A stretch of DNA of 64,000 nt, from positions 1 through 64,000 of the IMG/VR virus record IMGVR_UViG_3300042691_038416; one strand, given 5' to 3'. Both the position numbers and the translations under genes were made by a program. The DNA comes from a virus. Below, piece after piece: positions 35,793-47,400 of the stretch (position 1 is its first letter; the number at the start of each line of letters is the position of its first letter). Below the pieces are notes generated by a model. It saw nothing but the letters and a program-made list of their open reading frames with translations, was not told the DNA's origin and did no database searches.

Positions 35793-36587
35793 TTAAGTAC
35801 CCGGAACAATTTGAATTTCAGTGGGAAACTGTTCATTTGATGCCTTTGGCTCAGGATGTTCTAGTTTATATAACTCATGTATATATCCAAATAATTTTAA
35901 ATTTTCTTCAATAGATTTTGTAGGTTCATATAATTCCCATCCTTTACCTTGAATTTTTTCACCTTTTTTATCTTCACCGCGTTTTGATGATTTTAACCAT
36001 AATATTCCTATATGATCAATTTTTTCTTCATATAACTCATTCCATGCTTGAGCATAAGCGGCTAATTGTAGATCATAACTAGTATGTAATGAATTTGATG
36101 TTTTAATATCTAATAACCATCTTTTACCATCTATTTCTACTACTAAATCACAAGTACCAGCGTAAGTATATATATCTGAGAATAAATGGATTTCACTTTC
36201 AATTAATGTTGGTTTATATGTTGTCCAAAAATCATGGAATTTTAAAATCATTTTCCATACTTCTAAAGAATATTTAGAGTATCCATTTTCATCAACCCAT
36301 ACTATTTTTTCACCAGTTAAATATCTTTCAATAGCATCATGTACCTGTGTTCCTTCGTCAGCGGCTTTTCTAGCTATAATATCTGCATTATGTCCTACAT
36401 CTTTTAACCAGTTTTCAAAAAACTTATTTTTGGGCATATATTGTAATATACTAGTCACAGAAGGATATAATTTATTTTCTCGACTGTAATATCTGGTATC
36501 TAAAATATTAACTCGTTTAGATTCAGAATCTATTTTTACTAATCTTGTAACACTTTTTTTATGTACATTCACATTTTTTTCTATCAT
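35793..36587 (-). CDS. RecB/Cas4-like PD-(D/E)XK exonuclease
   Basis: Seen: SVTSILQYMPKN, EGTQVHDAIERYL, YAGTCDLVVEIDGKRWLLDIKTSNS (Asp, Asp and Lys core), then QLAAYAQAW. This is the PDDEXK_1/RecB nuclease pattern used in phage DNA end processing. The start overlaps the primase gene by 4 nt, so replication-linked expression is likely. Confidence 0.85.
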   Translation of the reverse strand: MIEKNVNVHKKSVTRLVKIDSESKRVNILDTRYYSRENKLYPSVTSILQYMPKNKFFENWLKDVGHNADIIARKAADEGTQVHDAIERYLTGEKIVWVDENGYSKYSLEVWKMILKFHDFWTTYKPTLIESEIHLFSDIYTYAGTCDLVVEIDGKRWLLDIKTSNSLHTSYDLQLAAYAQAWNELYEEKIDHIGILWLKSSKRGEDKKGEKIQGKGWELYEPTKSIEENLKLFGYIHELYKLEHPEPKASNEQFPTEIQIVPGT

Positions 36588-37516
36588 ATAATTTGTAGTT
36601 TTTTCTCAAGTAAATTTGAGAATGTTAGTGGTAAAGTGTTTTGAATTAAATTAGTAAATTTCTCAAACCCCATTTCACTAGGATCTTTATCTTCAAGATT
36701 CACCAAATAAACCTCTTTACCTTCGTTCATTAGTGTTTCACAAAAATTTAACGCCTGTTTAATAGCGTCTTTATCTAAGGCAATATATATTTTTTCAACT
36801 GATGAGTTGAGGATTTTCTTCATTAAGCTCTTCTGTATTGTTTTACCTAATAATGGTATAGCATTACGTTTAATAGTAATAGCATCAAACATGCCTTCAC
36901 ATAAAATAATAGGTACATTCCAATTAATAAAATGCTCTAAACCAATGATATCTCTAGCTACATCAGGATTTTTATATTTAATAGGTGAGTTTTTATCGAA
37001 GTTTCTTGCGGTAAAATAATTGAGATTTCCATTCTCACCATATGAGGGAATAATAATCATATTAGAGAATAAACCAAATTCACAATAACCTATATTATAC
37101 TTAATTATATCTTCTTTAGTAATACCTCTATTTTTAAGATATGTTATAGCTTTTTTAGCGGTTAAACTGTTTAATTGGGCGTTAGTTAATGGTATAAACT
37201 CTTTAGGTAACTCTGCTTTTTTATTATCAATAATTTCAACTTGTTTACCATCAGTTTTTACTAACAGTTTTAACTGGTTGATTTTATCTTGATCTACCTC
37301 TATCTTTTTAAATAATATAGTTAATTTTTTACCTTTAAATCCACATACCCAGCACTGATAAAATTGGAAATGAGGTGATGTTTCATTTAGGTTAATTTCT
37401 AGTTTTAATTTATGATGTTTGCATTCAGGGCAATGGTATGCTCTATTACCTTTAGATGTAGACTTACCTTTACCTAAGACAGAATCAATTAAGAATACTA
37501 GAGCATTATTAGTCAT
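36584..37516 (-). CDS. DnaG/gp61-like primase
   Basis: An N-terminal zinc finger has Cys29, Cys32, Cys55 and Cys58 (HCPECKHH and QCWVCGF). A TOPRIM domain follows (PIILCEGMFDAI; IYIALDKDAIK; DKDPSEMGFE). This fits a short phage primase of the T4 gp61 type. A class B promoter starts this operon with the Cas4-like nuclease. Confidence 0.9.
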   Translation of the reverse strand: MTNNALVFLIDSVLGKGKSTSKGNRAYHCPECKHHKLKLEINLNETSPHFQFYQCWVCGFKGKKLTILFKKIEVDQDKINQLKLLVKTDGKQVEIIDNKKAELPKEFIPLTNAQLNSLTAKKAITYLKNRGITKEDIIKYNIGYCEFGLFSNMIIIPSYGENGNLNYFTARNFDKNSPIKYKNPDVARDIIGLEHFINWNVPIILCEGMFDAITIKRNAIPLLGKTIQKSLMKKILNSSVEKIYIALDKDAIKQALNFCETLMNEGKEVYLVNLEDKDPSEMGFEKFTNLIQNTLPLTFSNLLEKKLQII

Positions 37517-37524
37517 GTTTACTA

Positions 37525-37553
37525 ATATATGAAATTATATTCTATAAGCCAAG
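37525..37553 (-). promoter_or_regulatory. Class B bipartite promoter
   Basis: TTGGCTTAT, 12 nt, CATATATT on the minus strand, about 9 nt before the primase start. Confidence 0.75.
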
Positions 37554-37554
37554 C

Positions 37555-38019
37555 TTAGCTTAAAAAATCTTTTGTAAAAAATTTACCTAATATATTATCG
37601 TTAAAATAATAATCTGGATTTTCTAGGACACCTAATGTAAATAACACTTTGGTCTCATAGTATGTTAATAATTTTTTATTAGGAACAATAATCAATATTT
37701 CACGAGTGAACTCATCTTCTTTACCTTCCTTAACCATCTCAAGAATAGGTTTAGCAGAACCATGATATTTTAACCAATCTGATTCTTTTTGTACTTTTTT
37801 AGAAGTAGATTTACGGCCAGGACCTGATTGTTCAGCTAATTCTTTTTTAGTAAGTTTTTTAGTTAAATTGTGGTATAAAGCTTTTTTACCAACATATGCT
37901 TTACCTGTGGGAGTATGAGTAACTATATAAATAAAACCATACATTCCTTCAGGAAAATCTTCTAGTGAATTATATTCTTTAATAACATCATCAGATATTT
38001 GAGAAAACCATTTATTCAT
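37555..38019 (-). CDS. GIY-YIG-type endonuclease-like protein
   Basis: Seen: YGFIYIVTHTPTGKAYVGKK (GIY-YIG-like core), then WLKYHGSAKPI, LLTYYETKVL and FNDNILGKF. This resembles the T4-like phage GIY-YIG proteins annotated as putative endonucleases. Whether it is a homing nuclease is unclear; there is no flanking intron. Confidence 0.78.
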   Translation of the reverse strand: MNKWFSQISDDVIKEYNSLEDFPEGMYGFIYIVTHTPTGKAYVGKKALYHNLTKKLTKKELAEQSGPGRKSTSKKVQKESDWLKYHGSAKPILEMVKEGKEDEFTREILIIVPNKKLLTYYETKVLFTLGVLENPDYYFNDNILGKFFTKDFLS

Positions 38020-38022
38020 AAA

Positions 38023-39444
38023 TTATTGATCTATATTAATTAATATTGTTGTATCTGTTGTTGGTGATCCAGGAACAGGTTGTGCTAACTTACCTATTGC
38101 TAGTAAATTTTGTTGTTCATCATATAAACCAATTGTTGTAATATAAGGTGAAAAATATGATTCTGTTACATATCCGTACACACTACCTGATGTATTATCT
38201 TGTATAGTACTAGGATTTAATGTGAAATTAAATTCATTTTCTCTAATAGTACATTTATATTGAGTTTCATAAATAGTATATGAACTTGAAAACGAACATG
38301 TGAAATTAGTAGCATCTACAAATCCAAATATAGTATTATTTACATTAATAGGTAATGGAGCTGTACCGTATACATAATTAGATCCATAAATAGCACTACC
38401 ATAAAGAGCGCTAAATACTGTTGAAGGAGAAATAGTAGCGCTAGAAGCAGCAGCGAATAGATCTTGATTTCCAGTCAATGTAACTATACCATGAGTATAT
38501 ATAATATTTCCTACTATATTGGAACCAGTTAATATATTTCCTTCACCATCATCATAAAATGAACTACTATCAAAACTCATTCTAAATGAATTTGGTTCTA
38601 TATATTCACCAAACACACCAGCGGGAATAGATAAAACACCTATATAGCTATTTGAGGCTGTTGGGAAAAATCTAGGGTAAGATAATGTAGTTTGTAAGTA
38701 ATTATCATAATGACCTTGACTACTTGCTGATCCTATATATCTATCTCCTTCAGAATCTCTTCCAGGAATTAGAACTTGTCTATTAACTGAGTCACTATAT
38801 GAGGAAGATAAATAATTTGAATAATATAATTGTTTTACAGAGTCATAAACTAGTCTTTGATATTGATATGAACCAGAGATTACATCATTTGTACCATCAT
38901 AAAAATAAGTTAATACACTAGCTGAATTAAAATAATTGTAGTTTCCTATGTAGCCAGTTACAGTTGAAGTTAAATTTAAAAATGATAATAAATTAACAGC
39001 AGATATAGTATATATTCCAGGATAATATGATGATGAAGCATTAATATGTGATGCTATTCTATTAGCTGTCATAGTACTATTTGATCCAGAGGGTATAAAG
39101 ATAGTGTTAAAATTATTAAGAGGAGTAGTACTACCTGTTATAACAAAAACAGTATCATTTATAGCAAATGAACTTGACCCAATAGAAACTGCTTGGTTAT
39201 GAAAATCAACTGTATTTACACCATATAATATAGCATTTACTCCAGGTGTTATAACAGTATATTCTCCAGTATATGGATCTATATTAGGACTAAAATCAAA
39301 TTGAGTAATATTTCGACCTAATAATCTACTAATACCAACATCAGAAGCTGTGAGTTCTGAGTTACCTTGAAAAGTAAATCCTTTACTTACCTGTAAAGGT
39401 GTAACAATAACATCGGATGTGAGAAGTTGTTTGTATGCACTCAT
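38023..39444 (-). CDS. Tail/baseplate structural protein (473 aa)
   Basis: Ser/Thr/Asn/Tyr-rich beta protein beginning MSAYKQLLTSDVIVTPLQVS. The C-terminal ~120 residues (NEFNFTLNPSTIQDNTSGSV, TTIGLYDEQQNLLAIGKL) match the neighbouring 333-aa protein, so the two share a domain. I recall such proteins next to baseplate genes in aquatic phages. Role is structural by context. Confidence 0.75.
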   Translation of the reverse strand: MSAYKQLLTSDVIVTPLQVSKGFTFQGNSELTASDVGISRLLGRNITQFDFSPNIDPYTGEYTVITPGVNAILYGVNTVDFHNQAVSIGSSSFAINDTVFVITGSTTPLNNFNTIFIPSGSNSTMTANRIASHINASSSYYPGIYTISAVNLLSFLNLTSTVTGYIGNYNYFNSASVLTYFYDGTNDVISGSYQYQRLVYDSVKQLYYSNYLSSSYSDSVNRQVLIPGRDSEGDRYIGSASSQGHYDNYLQTTLSYPRFFPTASNSYIGVLSIPAGVFGEYIEPNSFRMSFDSSSFYDDGEGNILTGSNIVGNIIYTHGIVTLTGNQDLFAAASSATISPSTVFSALYGSAIYGSNYVYGTAPLPINVNNTIFGFVDATNFTCSFSSSYTIYETQYKCTIRENEFNFTLNPSTIQDNTSGSVYGYVTESYFSPYITTIGLYDEQQNLLAIGKLAQPVPGSPTTDTTILINIDQ

Positions 39445-39449
39445 TCATC

Positions 39450-40451
39450 TTAGAAATCTAACTTAACTCTTACTAATGCTTCTTTTGTAAAGTCTTTTAA
39501 TAAAGGTCTTGATAATTTAGCAACTGCTAATAATTCATTATTATCATTATATAATCCTATTGTAGTAGGAAAGGTTTGTGGGTTATTAATAAATGAATTA
39601 TAAATTACTTCACCTGTACTACCTGAAATAAAACTTGGATTTTCTGAGTAGTTAAACTCAGCATTTCTAGCTCGTATAAAAATATAATCAGATGAAATAG
39701 TTTCTTGACTATTAGCTGAGAATCCTCCTCCTAAATTTAAAGAATTAAATAGAGCTCTATAATTTAAACCATCTGAATTATTAGATTGGCTAGAGGCTAG
39801 TAATATAGATGAGCTAAGAGCTAGAGGATTTAGTAATACAGTTCCAATATCTGGAAGAAATAGACCATAAGAACCAGAAGCAGCACTGTAACCATTTGGG
39901 TTAGTAGTATTGACACTACCAGCAGATCCACTAACTAATTGAAAAACTCTTCCAGCATCATTAAAAACAATAGATGAAGCTACTAAACTATCATCTGTTA
40001 AAGATAAAAAACCTCCTGATCCTGATAATTTTAAAGTTAAGACTCCAGGAAGTAAAGATTGTTTATATCTATTTCTATCTACTGATATTACCCAAAAATC
40101 TGGTGATGTTATCCCACCAAAAGTAAAATCAGAATTTTCATTACCTAGAACTAAATTCCTATATTGACCATAAGTTGTTCTTGTTGGAGATTGTCCATTA
40201 ACCGCATTATTATATAAAGAACTACCACTACCATATTTGTTTCCATAAGCTACAGCAAATTGAACTTCAGCTGAATCATCATCTGAGGCAGTTTGGTAAA
40301 CATTTAGGTAAAAATCTCCAGAGGAACCGGCTTCTTGAACTGATGAACTATAAAAGACTGTTAATGTTGTACTTCCGTCTGTCCATAAAGGAGCTGTGAC
40401 AGAGTCAGAACTCACTACAAAATCTTCAGGTGCTAATCTATTAAATGACAT
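39450..40451 (-). CDS. Tail/baseplate structural protein (333 aa)
   Basis: Same overall composition as the 473-aa protein, with a shared C-terminal segment (NAEFNYSENPSFISGSTGEV, TTIGLYNDNNELLAVAKLSR). The N-terminal part has LTVFYSSSVQEAGSSGDFY. It is co-transcribed 5 nt from the 473-aa gene. Confidence 0.75.
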   Translation of the reverse strand: MSFNRLAPEDFVVSSDSVTAPLWTDGSTTLTVFYSSSVQEAGSSGDFYLNVYQTASDDDSAEVQFAVAYGNKYGSGSSLYNNAVNGQSPTRTTYGQYRNLVLGNENSDFTFGGITSPDFWVISVDRNRYKQSLLPGVLTLKLSGSGGFLSLTDDSLVASSIVFNDAGRVFQLVSGSAGSVNTTNPNGYSAASGSYGLFLPDIGTVLLNPLALSSSILLASSQSNNSDGLNYRALFNSLNLGGGFSANSQETISSDYIFIRARNAEFNYSENPSFISGSTGEVIYNSFINNPQTFPTTIGLYNDNNELLAVAKLSRPLLKDFTKEALVRVKLDF

Positions 40452-40470
40452 ATTTTATATAAATTTATTT

Positions 40471-41124
40471 TTAGGATATTTTTGTTACAGTGACAGGAAT
40501 TGTTAAACGAGCTCCACTATCTCTACCTTCAACAGTTAATGTTGCTTGTAATTGAGTATTAGAACCAAATAATGTATTTACAGTAGTTGCTCTTATATTA
40601 ATTGTTGTACCTACAACTGTTTTAGAAACACTAGTTCCTAATGTAGTAGTACTATTTAATGCTTGAGCGGAAGGTGTATTAATACCTACTCCTTCAAATG
40701 TACTCATTAAACGAACATCAGAAATAGTTGCAGTATAACCAGAAGTTTCAAATGTATTACCACCAAAATAATTTAATGTTTGAGGTGTGATTGCTAATGA
40801 AGCACCTTGTTTAATTACAATAGCTGAGTAACCTAAATCAAGAATAGGCATTTTAGCTGTACCACGAGGAAGTGTAACTAATTTATATTTCATAATTTGA
40901 GTTTCCTCAGGAAATGCTTCTAACAAAGGCATATTTACAATTGCTTCACCATAATATGCTGAGCCTGATGGGTGACTAGGATTATATAATGTATAATCAA
41001 CTTCATCATCTGCTAAAGCAAATTGTGTAATTCTAAATGAACCATCATTTTTCGCTAATAATTGTCTTCCTTTTGTTGTTAAAATCGCGTCTACTGTTAC
41101 AACTGCGTTATTTAAATATCCCAT
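40471..41124 (-). CDS. Conserved tail structural protein (217 aa)
   Basis: It begins MGYLNNAVVTVDAILTTKGR followed by FRITQFALADDEVDYTLY, a pattern I recall widely in aquatic myovirus-like genomes near the baseplate. The C-terminal half is a Thr-rich Ig-like beta domain (VGTTINIRATTVNTLFG). Class A motif upstream. Confidence 0.78.
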   Translation of the reverse strand: MGYLNNAVVTVDAILTTKGRQLLAKNDGSFRITQFALADDEVDYTLYNPSHPSGSAYYGEAIVNMPLLEAFPEETQIMKYKLVTLPRGTAKMPILDLGYSAIVIKQGASLAITPQTLNYFGGNTFETSGYTATISDVRLMSTFEGVGINTPSAQALNSTTTLGTSVSKTVVGTTINIRATTVNTLFGSNTQLQATLTVEGRDSGARLTIPVTVTKIS

Positions 41125-41149
41125 GGGTTATATATTATTATATATTTTA

Positions 41150-41159
41150 TTATAAATAT
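41150..41159 (-). promoter_or_regulatory. Class A late-type motif
   Basis: Sense strand AATATTTATAATAAAATATA, about 25 nt before the 217-aa gene. Confidence 0.55.
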
Positions 41160-41174
41160 TATTAAGTTTTATTT

Positions 41175-44100
41175 TTATATTAAAGTTCTTTCTCTAAGAC
41201 TAACAGCTATATTATCAAAATTCTGTCTTAATTCATTAGTAGAATACTCTGGGAGTAAAAATCCACTACCACTAAGAACTACATTATCTATGACAACAAA
41301 ATTAGGATGAGGATGGAAACGTCTAATTAAAAATGAATTTAGGTTAGTTCCATCAGTTATATCTCGATCTAAATTTAAAACTAAACTTGGAGTCACGCCA
41401 AATATATTTGAAATAGTTCCAATAAAATTATTAGATATAATATATAAACCAGTTTGATCTTGTTCCGCTACTCCGCTTGCTGAGTAAAATCCTGTACCTG
41501 TTATACCAACACTAGAGGTATTTCCACCAGCTATACTGACATCTATATCACCACTAGTATAACTAGTTACTTCAAAATAAATAGTATATAATTGAGTGTA
41601 ATCAAAACCTTGATATGAAGTTTGATCAAATTGAAGAGAATTGGCTCCAAATACTCCAGGAGGTCCCCCAGTGCATGTAGCAGAAGTAGCACTATTAATA
41701 GTCCAATTCACATTAGCACTCCATGAACCTGGGGCGTTATAATCTGAGTATGGTGTTTCACCAGCTATAACATCAGTTATACTAGCGCTACCTATAGTGT
41801 AAGTTTGAAGTTCATCTCCTTCAAATCTTATTTGATCTCCTGAGTTTATAACAAAAGGCAAGCATGGAGCATATCCATGGTCTGGGGCATAAGATTGATA
41901 TACTGGATTACTTGGAGTGTATAAAGGTAAAAGCTGTGTACTATGTATAAGATTTTTAGGTGTACCATCTAATTGTGATCCTGTAGTCCAATAATCGCTT
42001 ATATTAATAGATGCTGTAACACTTGTTGGAGGAGGGGTTTGAGTGACTAAAACTCTTGTTGTTGGTTTAAAATATAATCTATAATAGCTACTAGGATTTA
42101 CAAATCTATATCTATATAAATCTCCAACTACAGGAACAAATTGATCTTGTAAAAGCCAATTATTAGATTTATTTGTATTACTTTGTCCTTGAACATATGT
42201 TCGACTATTAAAAGGAGTATAAGCAGCGGTGGACCAAGAAGAACCTCCATCTGTTGATTTTTCTAAAAATAAATTTAAATTATAACTACTATAGTTAGGT
42301 ACAGTAGTTGGATTAGATAATTCAAAATCAGCATAAAGAGCAAAACTTATTTTCACATTATTACTGCCACTAATTACTTCAATCCAATTATTTCCAGCGT
42401 TAAGTTGAATATAAGGAGATGCTAAAGTAGTATAATCTAAATTTAAAATTATTTGAGAATTAAAATCTAATAATTGATTAGGTACAGTTGTTGAATATCT
42501 AGAAAGATAATTTATAGGATCAGAAGCTACAGCTGAACCAGAATCACCAAAAGTTATACCATCTTGAATATTAAATCCACTTCCTGTTTGTGTATATAAT
42601 ATAGCTCTAGGTATAGTTCCAGGTCTTATTACTCTTTTATTACCAATAAATAATTTGTCTCCATTTTCTGCCTCAATAATAATATTAGCATTTTTATTTG
42701 TCTCAAAATTATCTATTAAATTTGAATAATATGAACCTGTTAATGTTGGTGTTTGAATAACACCATCTTTATCAATTAAATATAAAATATGAGCAGCAGA
42801 TTTATCTATTAATTCAGCTGTAGTATCTTGTATATAATCAAAATATGCTAAATATGTTTGTAATTGTTCAACATTAGCTAAATTAGAAGCATTATTAGAT
42901 ATAGCTACATCATTTAATTCTATATCAGATAACTCAGTACTTGTAAAACCAATAGAATATGGTAAATTATAATTATTACTAGTTGTTCTTACTCCTTCAT
43001 ATCTTGGACGAGTATTAGCGCTAGCATTATATAAATAATCATTTATTTCAGCTTGTTCAGCTGTGCCATTTATAATTTGCTGTAAATTTGAAGGAATAGT
43101 TCCACCATCTTCATAAAGTACTCTTTGATGAGTTTGACTAATATCATTTCCATTAGCATTATTCATTAACACATCACAATCACTATTTCTAAATGTACTT
43201 AATAAATAAGGCTCAATTACAACTGAGCTAGTAGCAGTTTGAGGAGACTGTGACTGAGTCATAGTCCAAAATACATTACTTAAAGAAATAGGAGCGTTTA
43301 GATTTTTAGTTTCTAACCAATAGCTTGTTTCTCCTAAAAATTGATAACTAGCTATACCATTTAAAGCTACAGTTTGATTATTTCCAGCTGGAATAGTTAT
43401 AAGACTACTAGTTTTTACTGGGGTAAAATAGTTAAAATCACTTGTACTCCAAAATCCAAAACTAAAACTAATAGGTACAGCATTATAGTTAGTAGCTGTT
43501 ATAGAAGCGGAATATGTTATATTACAATTTGGAGTATTAGCAAATTGATAAAATGCTCCTCCTATTTGTCCTGAGGCATTATTTATTACATTCCAATTAC
43601 TAATATAATATAAACCAGCTGAGGCAGATGGATCAGCTGAGGAGGCTGAGAATGCGTAATTAAAAACATTATCATCTGCGTAATAAGGTATATCATACCA
43701 TTCTTTAGAATTTACTTTATATAAATAATAAGTTGGATATTCTGTTATATTTTCTACTGTTAAAACTATTTCACCTACAGTTACTTCTGAGTCTGTCCAT
43801 ATAAAATGTGTTAATTCTTGTAATGATAAAGTATTATCATTTCCTTCTTGATCAAATCTAGCTACTTTAATATAATCAATAGTATACGTTTCAATATTTG
43901 GAAAAACTTCAGTATTTAAATCAACATTATAATGCATTAAGAACTGTCCGTTATATGGAAGAGTATTTTTATTTAAAAAAGTATCTAAAGACGAAGTAGA
44001 ACCATTAACAATACCATCAGTATAAGAAGTAGCATATGGAAACATACTATAACTAATTGTTGTAGTACCTACTGTTAAAAATTGCTCACATTGAGCATCA

Positions 44101-44420
44101 TTTAAACTCCCATCACTAACTACATAATTTGAACCACTAAATTCTCCATCAATGAATTCCTCCATTGTATTATGAATATATGGAACTATACCTAAAGGAG
44201 TAACAATAGATTCAGACCAAGATTGAGTAACATTTACTACTAAATCTACTGTATAGTTTGTACCTGGAATAAAATTTGGCCAAGCTTTAGCATCACTTCC
44301 TGTAATATGTTCTATTGGAAATGATTGATCATCTGTAGAAGAAATATATGTTCTTTGTCCATATGATTGAGTAGCTATACTACCTATTGATCCTGTTATT
44401 GTTATATCTTGCAACGGCAT
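41175..44420 (-). CDS. Large baseplate/tail structural protein (1081 aa)
   Basis: A very Ser/Thr/Asn/Tyr-rich, beta-strand-type protein with no enzyme motif; begins MPLQDITITGSIGSIATQS. The composition and size, and position in the baseplate operon, indicate a tail or fibre-base component. It overlaps the stop of the 1068-aa gene by one base, so the two are co-translated. Confidence 0.75.
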   Translation of the reverse strand: MPLQDITITGSIGSIATQSYGQRTYISSTDDQSFPIEHITGSDAKAWPNFIPGTNYTVDLVVNVTQSWSESIVTPLGIVPYIHNTMEEFIDGEFSGSNYVVSDGSLNDAQCEQFLTVGTTTISYSMFPYATSYTDGIVNGSTSSLDTFLNKNTLPYNGQFLMHYNVDLNTEVFPNIETYTIDYIKVARFDQEGNDNTLSLQELTHFIWTDSEVTVGEIVLTVENITEYPTYYLYKVNSKEWYDIPYYADDNVFNYAFSASSADPSASAGLYYISNWNVINNASGQIGGAFYQFANTPNCNITYSASITATNYNAVPISFSFGFWSTSDFNYFTPVKTSSLITIPAGNNQTVALNGIASYQFLGETSYWLETKNLNAPISLSNVFWTMTQSQSPQTATSSVVIEPYLLSTFRNSDCDVLMNNANGNDISQTHQRVLYEDGGTIPSNLQQIINGTAEQAEINDYLYNASANTRPRYEGVRTTSNNYNLPYSIGFTSTELSDIELNDVAISNNASNLANVEQLQTYLAYFDYIQDTTAELIDKSAAHILYLIDKDGVIQTPTLTGSYYSNLIDNFETNKNANIIIEAENGDKLFIGNKRVIRPGTIPRAILYTQTGSGFNIQDGITFGDSGSAVASDPINYLSRYSTTVPNQLLDFNSQIILNLDYTTLASPYIQLNAGNNWIEVISGSNNVKISFALYADFELSNPTTVPNYSSYNLNLFLEKSTDGGSSWSTAAYTPFNSRTYVQGQSNTNKSNNWLLQDQFVPVVGDLYRYRFVNPSSYYRLYFKPTTRVLVTQTPPPTSVTASINISDYWTTGSQLDGTPKNLIHSTQLLPLYTPSNPVYQSYAPDHGYAPCLPFVINSGDQIRFEGDELQTYTIGSASITDVIAGETPYSDYNAPGSWSANVNWTINSATSATCTGGPPGVFGANSLQFDQTSYQGFDYTQLYTIYFEVTSYTSGDIDVSIAGGNTSSVGITGTGFYSASGVAEQDQTGLYIISNNFIGTISNIFGVTPSLVLNLDRDITDGTNLNSFLIRRFHPHPNFVVIDNVVLSGSGFLLPEYSTNELRQNFDNIAVSLRERTLI

Positions 44421-47400
44421 TAGTTTGGTATATTAAGTATTTTTGATGTTGGACTTCCTACAAAAGCAATTGTACTTTGTGTGTTAGCTCTAGGTTGAGG
44501 ATATCTACATCTTTCTAATAATGTTTGTTTTATTACTAAACCTGAAGCTAAACCTGCTCTGGCAGGAGTAAAATCTTTAATCATTTTAAATAATGAATTA
44601 TCATAAAATTTAATTAATCTAATATAATCATTCAAGTCATAATTATGAGTATATTTAGAGAAATAATAATCTCTTAGTCTATTAAAATCAGGATAATAAT
44701 TTAATGAACCAGAAGTTGTTAATGATAATAATTGTCTTGGATCACCAATATATGAACCTATATTGAAATATCCAAGCTGAGCTATAATATCATCATTAAT
44801 TTCATCTTGAGGTGAAAAAGCAGCCTCAACATAATTCACATCTTTTGTAAATGTTTCATTAGCTGGGGAATATTGTTGAATAGATATATATTGAGATAAA
44901 GTACTACCTGATGGTAAAACCATATCTACTATTCTAATTTTTTCAGATACTGAGTTTTTAATACCAGCTACAAATTGATTTTGGTATATAGTTTCAGTAT
45001 TAGGTTCAAAAGTGAAAGTACCATTTAATATATAATTACTATTTCCAGATGTAGTAAAAGATTCAGTAGGAGGAATAAAGGAAATAGCAGGATGAATAGA
45101 TTCTCGTGTTGTTAGAGAAGCATTATTATCTAACATTGTTCCTAATGGTGCTCTAAAATATAAAGAATTAGGTGTTGAATTTGATCCAATTTGTGAGTTT
45201 CCTTCTATTGAATATGGATTCATTGTATAATCTTTAAAAGCATCAACATTTAAAGTATCAGCTGAGCTGGAGTAATAGTAAACTCTCCATTCTTGAAAAG
45301 AGCCAGAGAATGGATAACAAGTTTTACCATTTACAGTTCTAAAAGTTGAATTTGAGAGATATTGAGTAGCAGGTGTTATAAAAGAAGGGCTAGTTGTAGA
45401 AGAAGAAGCTATAAAACCTATATTACTACCATCATAACCTTCATATATATTATTAGCTGCGTATAAAGTAGCATTAGTTCCATCTAATGTTAACATTACA
45501 GACCACCATTCACCATTATAAAAAGGTAAACTTAATGTACATGAACTTCCTCCACCAAATTCTTGAAAAAATTCTAAAGTAGCATATTCATTATTAGTAT
45601 CAGGTATAGATCCACTATATGATCCACTAGTATACCCAGTACCACTATATGTTAAAGTTATATATTTTCGAGCTGAGATAGCAGGTACTGTCCACCATAA
45701 TAATTCAGAGTATGGAGAAGTAGGAGGAATACCATTAGTTTTAAATCTAAATTGTATAGTAGTTGGATTAAGAGAGTTTTCACTATCATCAAGATTTGTT
45801 GAAATATATCCATTTCCTTCAGAATAAAAAGCATAATTAAACTGTTCAATAAAGTTATCCCATGACTGATCTTGGTATGATTTACCACCAAATTCATTTA
45901 TACGAACAATAGTATCAGGAATACCATATATATTTAATAATAAATTTAAACCTTCTGTTGTTCCTTTTTTCTTAAGTAAAGCTGGTAAGTTATGATAAAT
46001 TCGTTTATAAATTTCTTTATTAATATCATCTACGGGTTCTAAAGAACTAGTAGCTGAGGCAGTTATAAATGTATTAACATACTCATATCCTGATGGTGTA
46101 GGTAAAGAACCTGTAGTATAAGGAAGATTATATAAGCTACCTGATGGAGTAATACCTAATAACGCCGAGTATAGATCATTTGTTGAAAAATTATTTTGAT
46201 ATATTTTAACTCCTAAATCTCGAATAGCTTGTGCTACTATATCTTTAGAAATACCATAATTTAATCTATTATCAGCATCAAATTTGTTAGTTATATCTTT
46301 TAAATAAACCCAAACATTATCAAAATTTTGACCAATCATTTGAATAAATAATTTATATTGGTCATTATTTGGATCATCAATTAAATAATTAGGTATTGTA
46401 TTTGTTAAAATATCCATATTCTCCTCATCATAAAGAGAAGCTGAAATACTTTGAGTTGTAAACCAATTTAAGGCAGGAACAGATGTTGTTAATTCATTTA
46501 CATATGGATAAATTGAATTAGTTTTAGGCCAAGCATAACTACTAGATTCATAGTAAAGATAATATTCATAACCATCAAAGTTAGTTATAATATCATCTAT
46601 TTTATTTTGCCATATAATTTGACTACCTGAAGTATATAAATTTAAAGGAAGACCACTGTCAGAATAACTAGCACTATAATTATATTGTTCTATTAGAGAT
46701 AATTTATAGTAAAAATTTTCTAAACGAGTTTGTGCTGAAGAAAAATGAATAAAATTTGAATAATCAGTATAATCTATATTTATCTCAATACCTTTCTCAG
46801 CTAAAATACTATTTATTTGATATAGTAAACTTCCTGATCCTAATGAAGAATAATTTTGAGTTAAAATATTTTGATTAAAATAAGGTGTTGAATTATTAAT
46901 TTGATCTTGAATTTCAAGATTAAAATTAGGACCACCTATATAATTAAATTCCTCCTCAGGAGAAAATATAGTTGTTAATTCAATTTGATATGCTTGAGAT
47001 TCAGCTATTTGTTCTACAACCCAACATTGAGAATTAATTATAAATTCATCTGGTAAAGGATCATATAATTTAATTAAAACTGTTGGATCATTAGGATTAG
47101 TATTATCTAAAGCAATATTATTAGCTATAACTAATTTATTTTCTCCAAAATTCAAAGCAAAATCTAAATACACACCTGTAGAATTAGCTATTTGATTTGC
47201 TAATTGGATTGTTAAATCAGCTACATCAATATTAGAAATTTGAGTTGTATTTAATCTTAACTCAGTTCTATCAGAACTTATATCTTGAATATAAAATGTA
47301 CTATTAGGAGAAGAAGATAATTTTCTCTTTAAAAAATTATAAACAGTATAATATTGACCTTCTGTAAATCCTTGTGATTCTAAATCATTTTGAGGATCAA

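Noticed and set aside
37555-38019. Homing-endonuclease intron at the GIY-YIG gene
   Set aside because: No split gene or intron-like structure flanks it; the neighbours (primase and structural gene) are intact.
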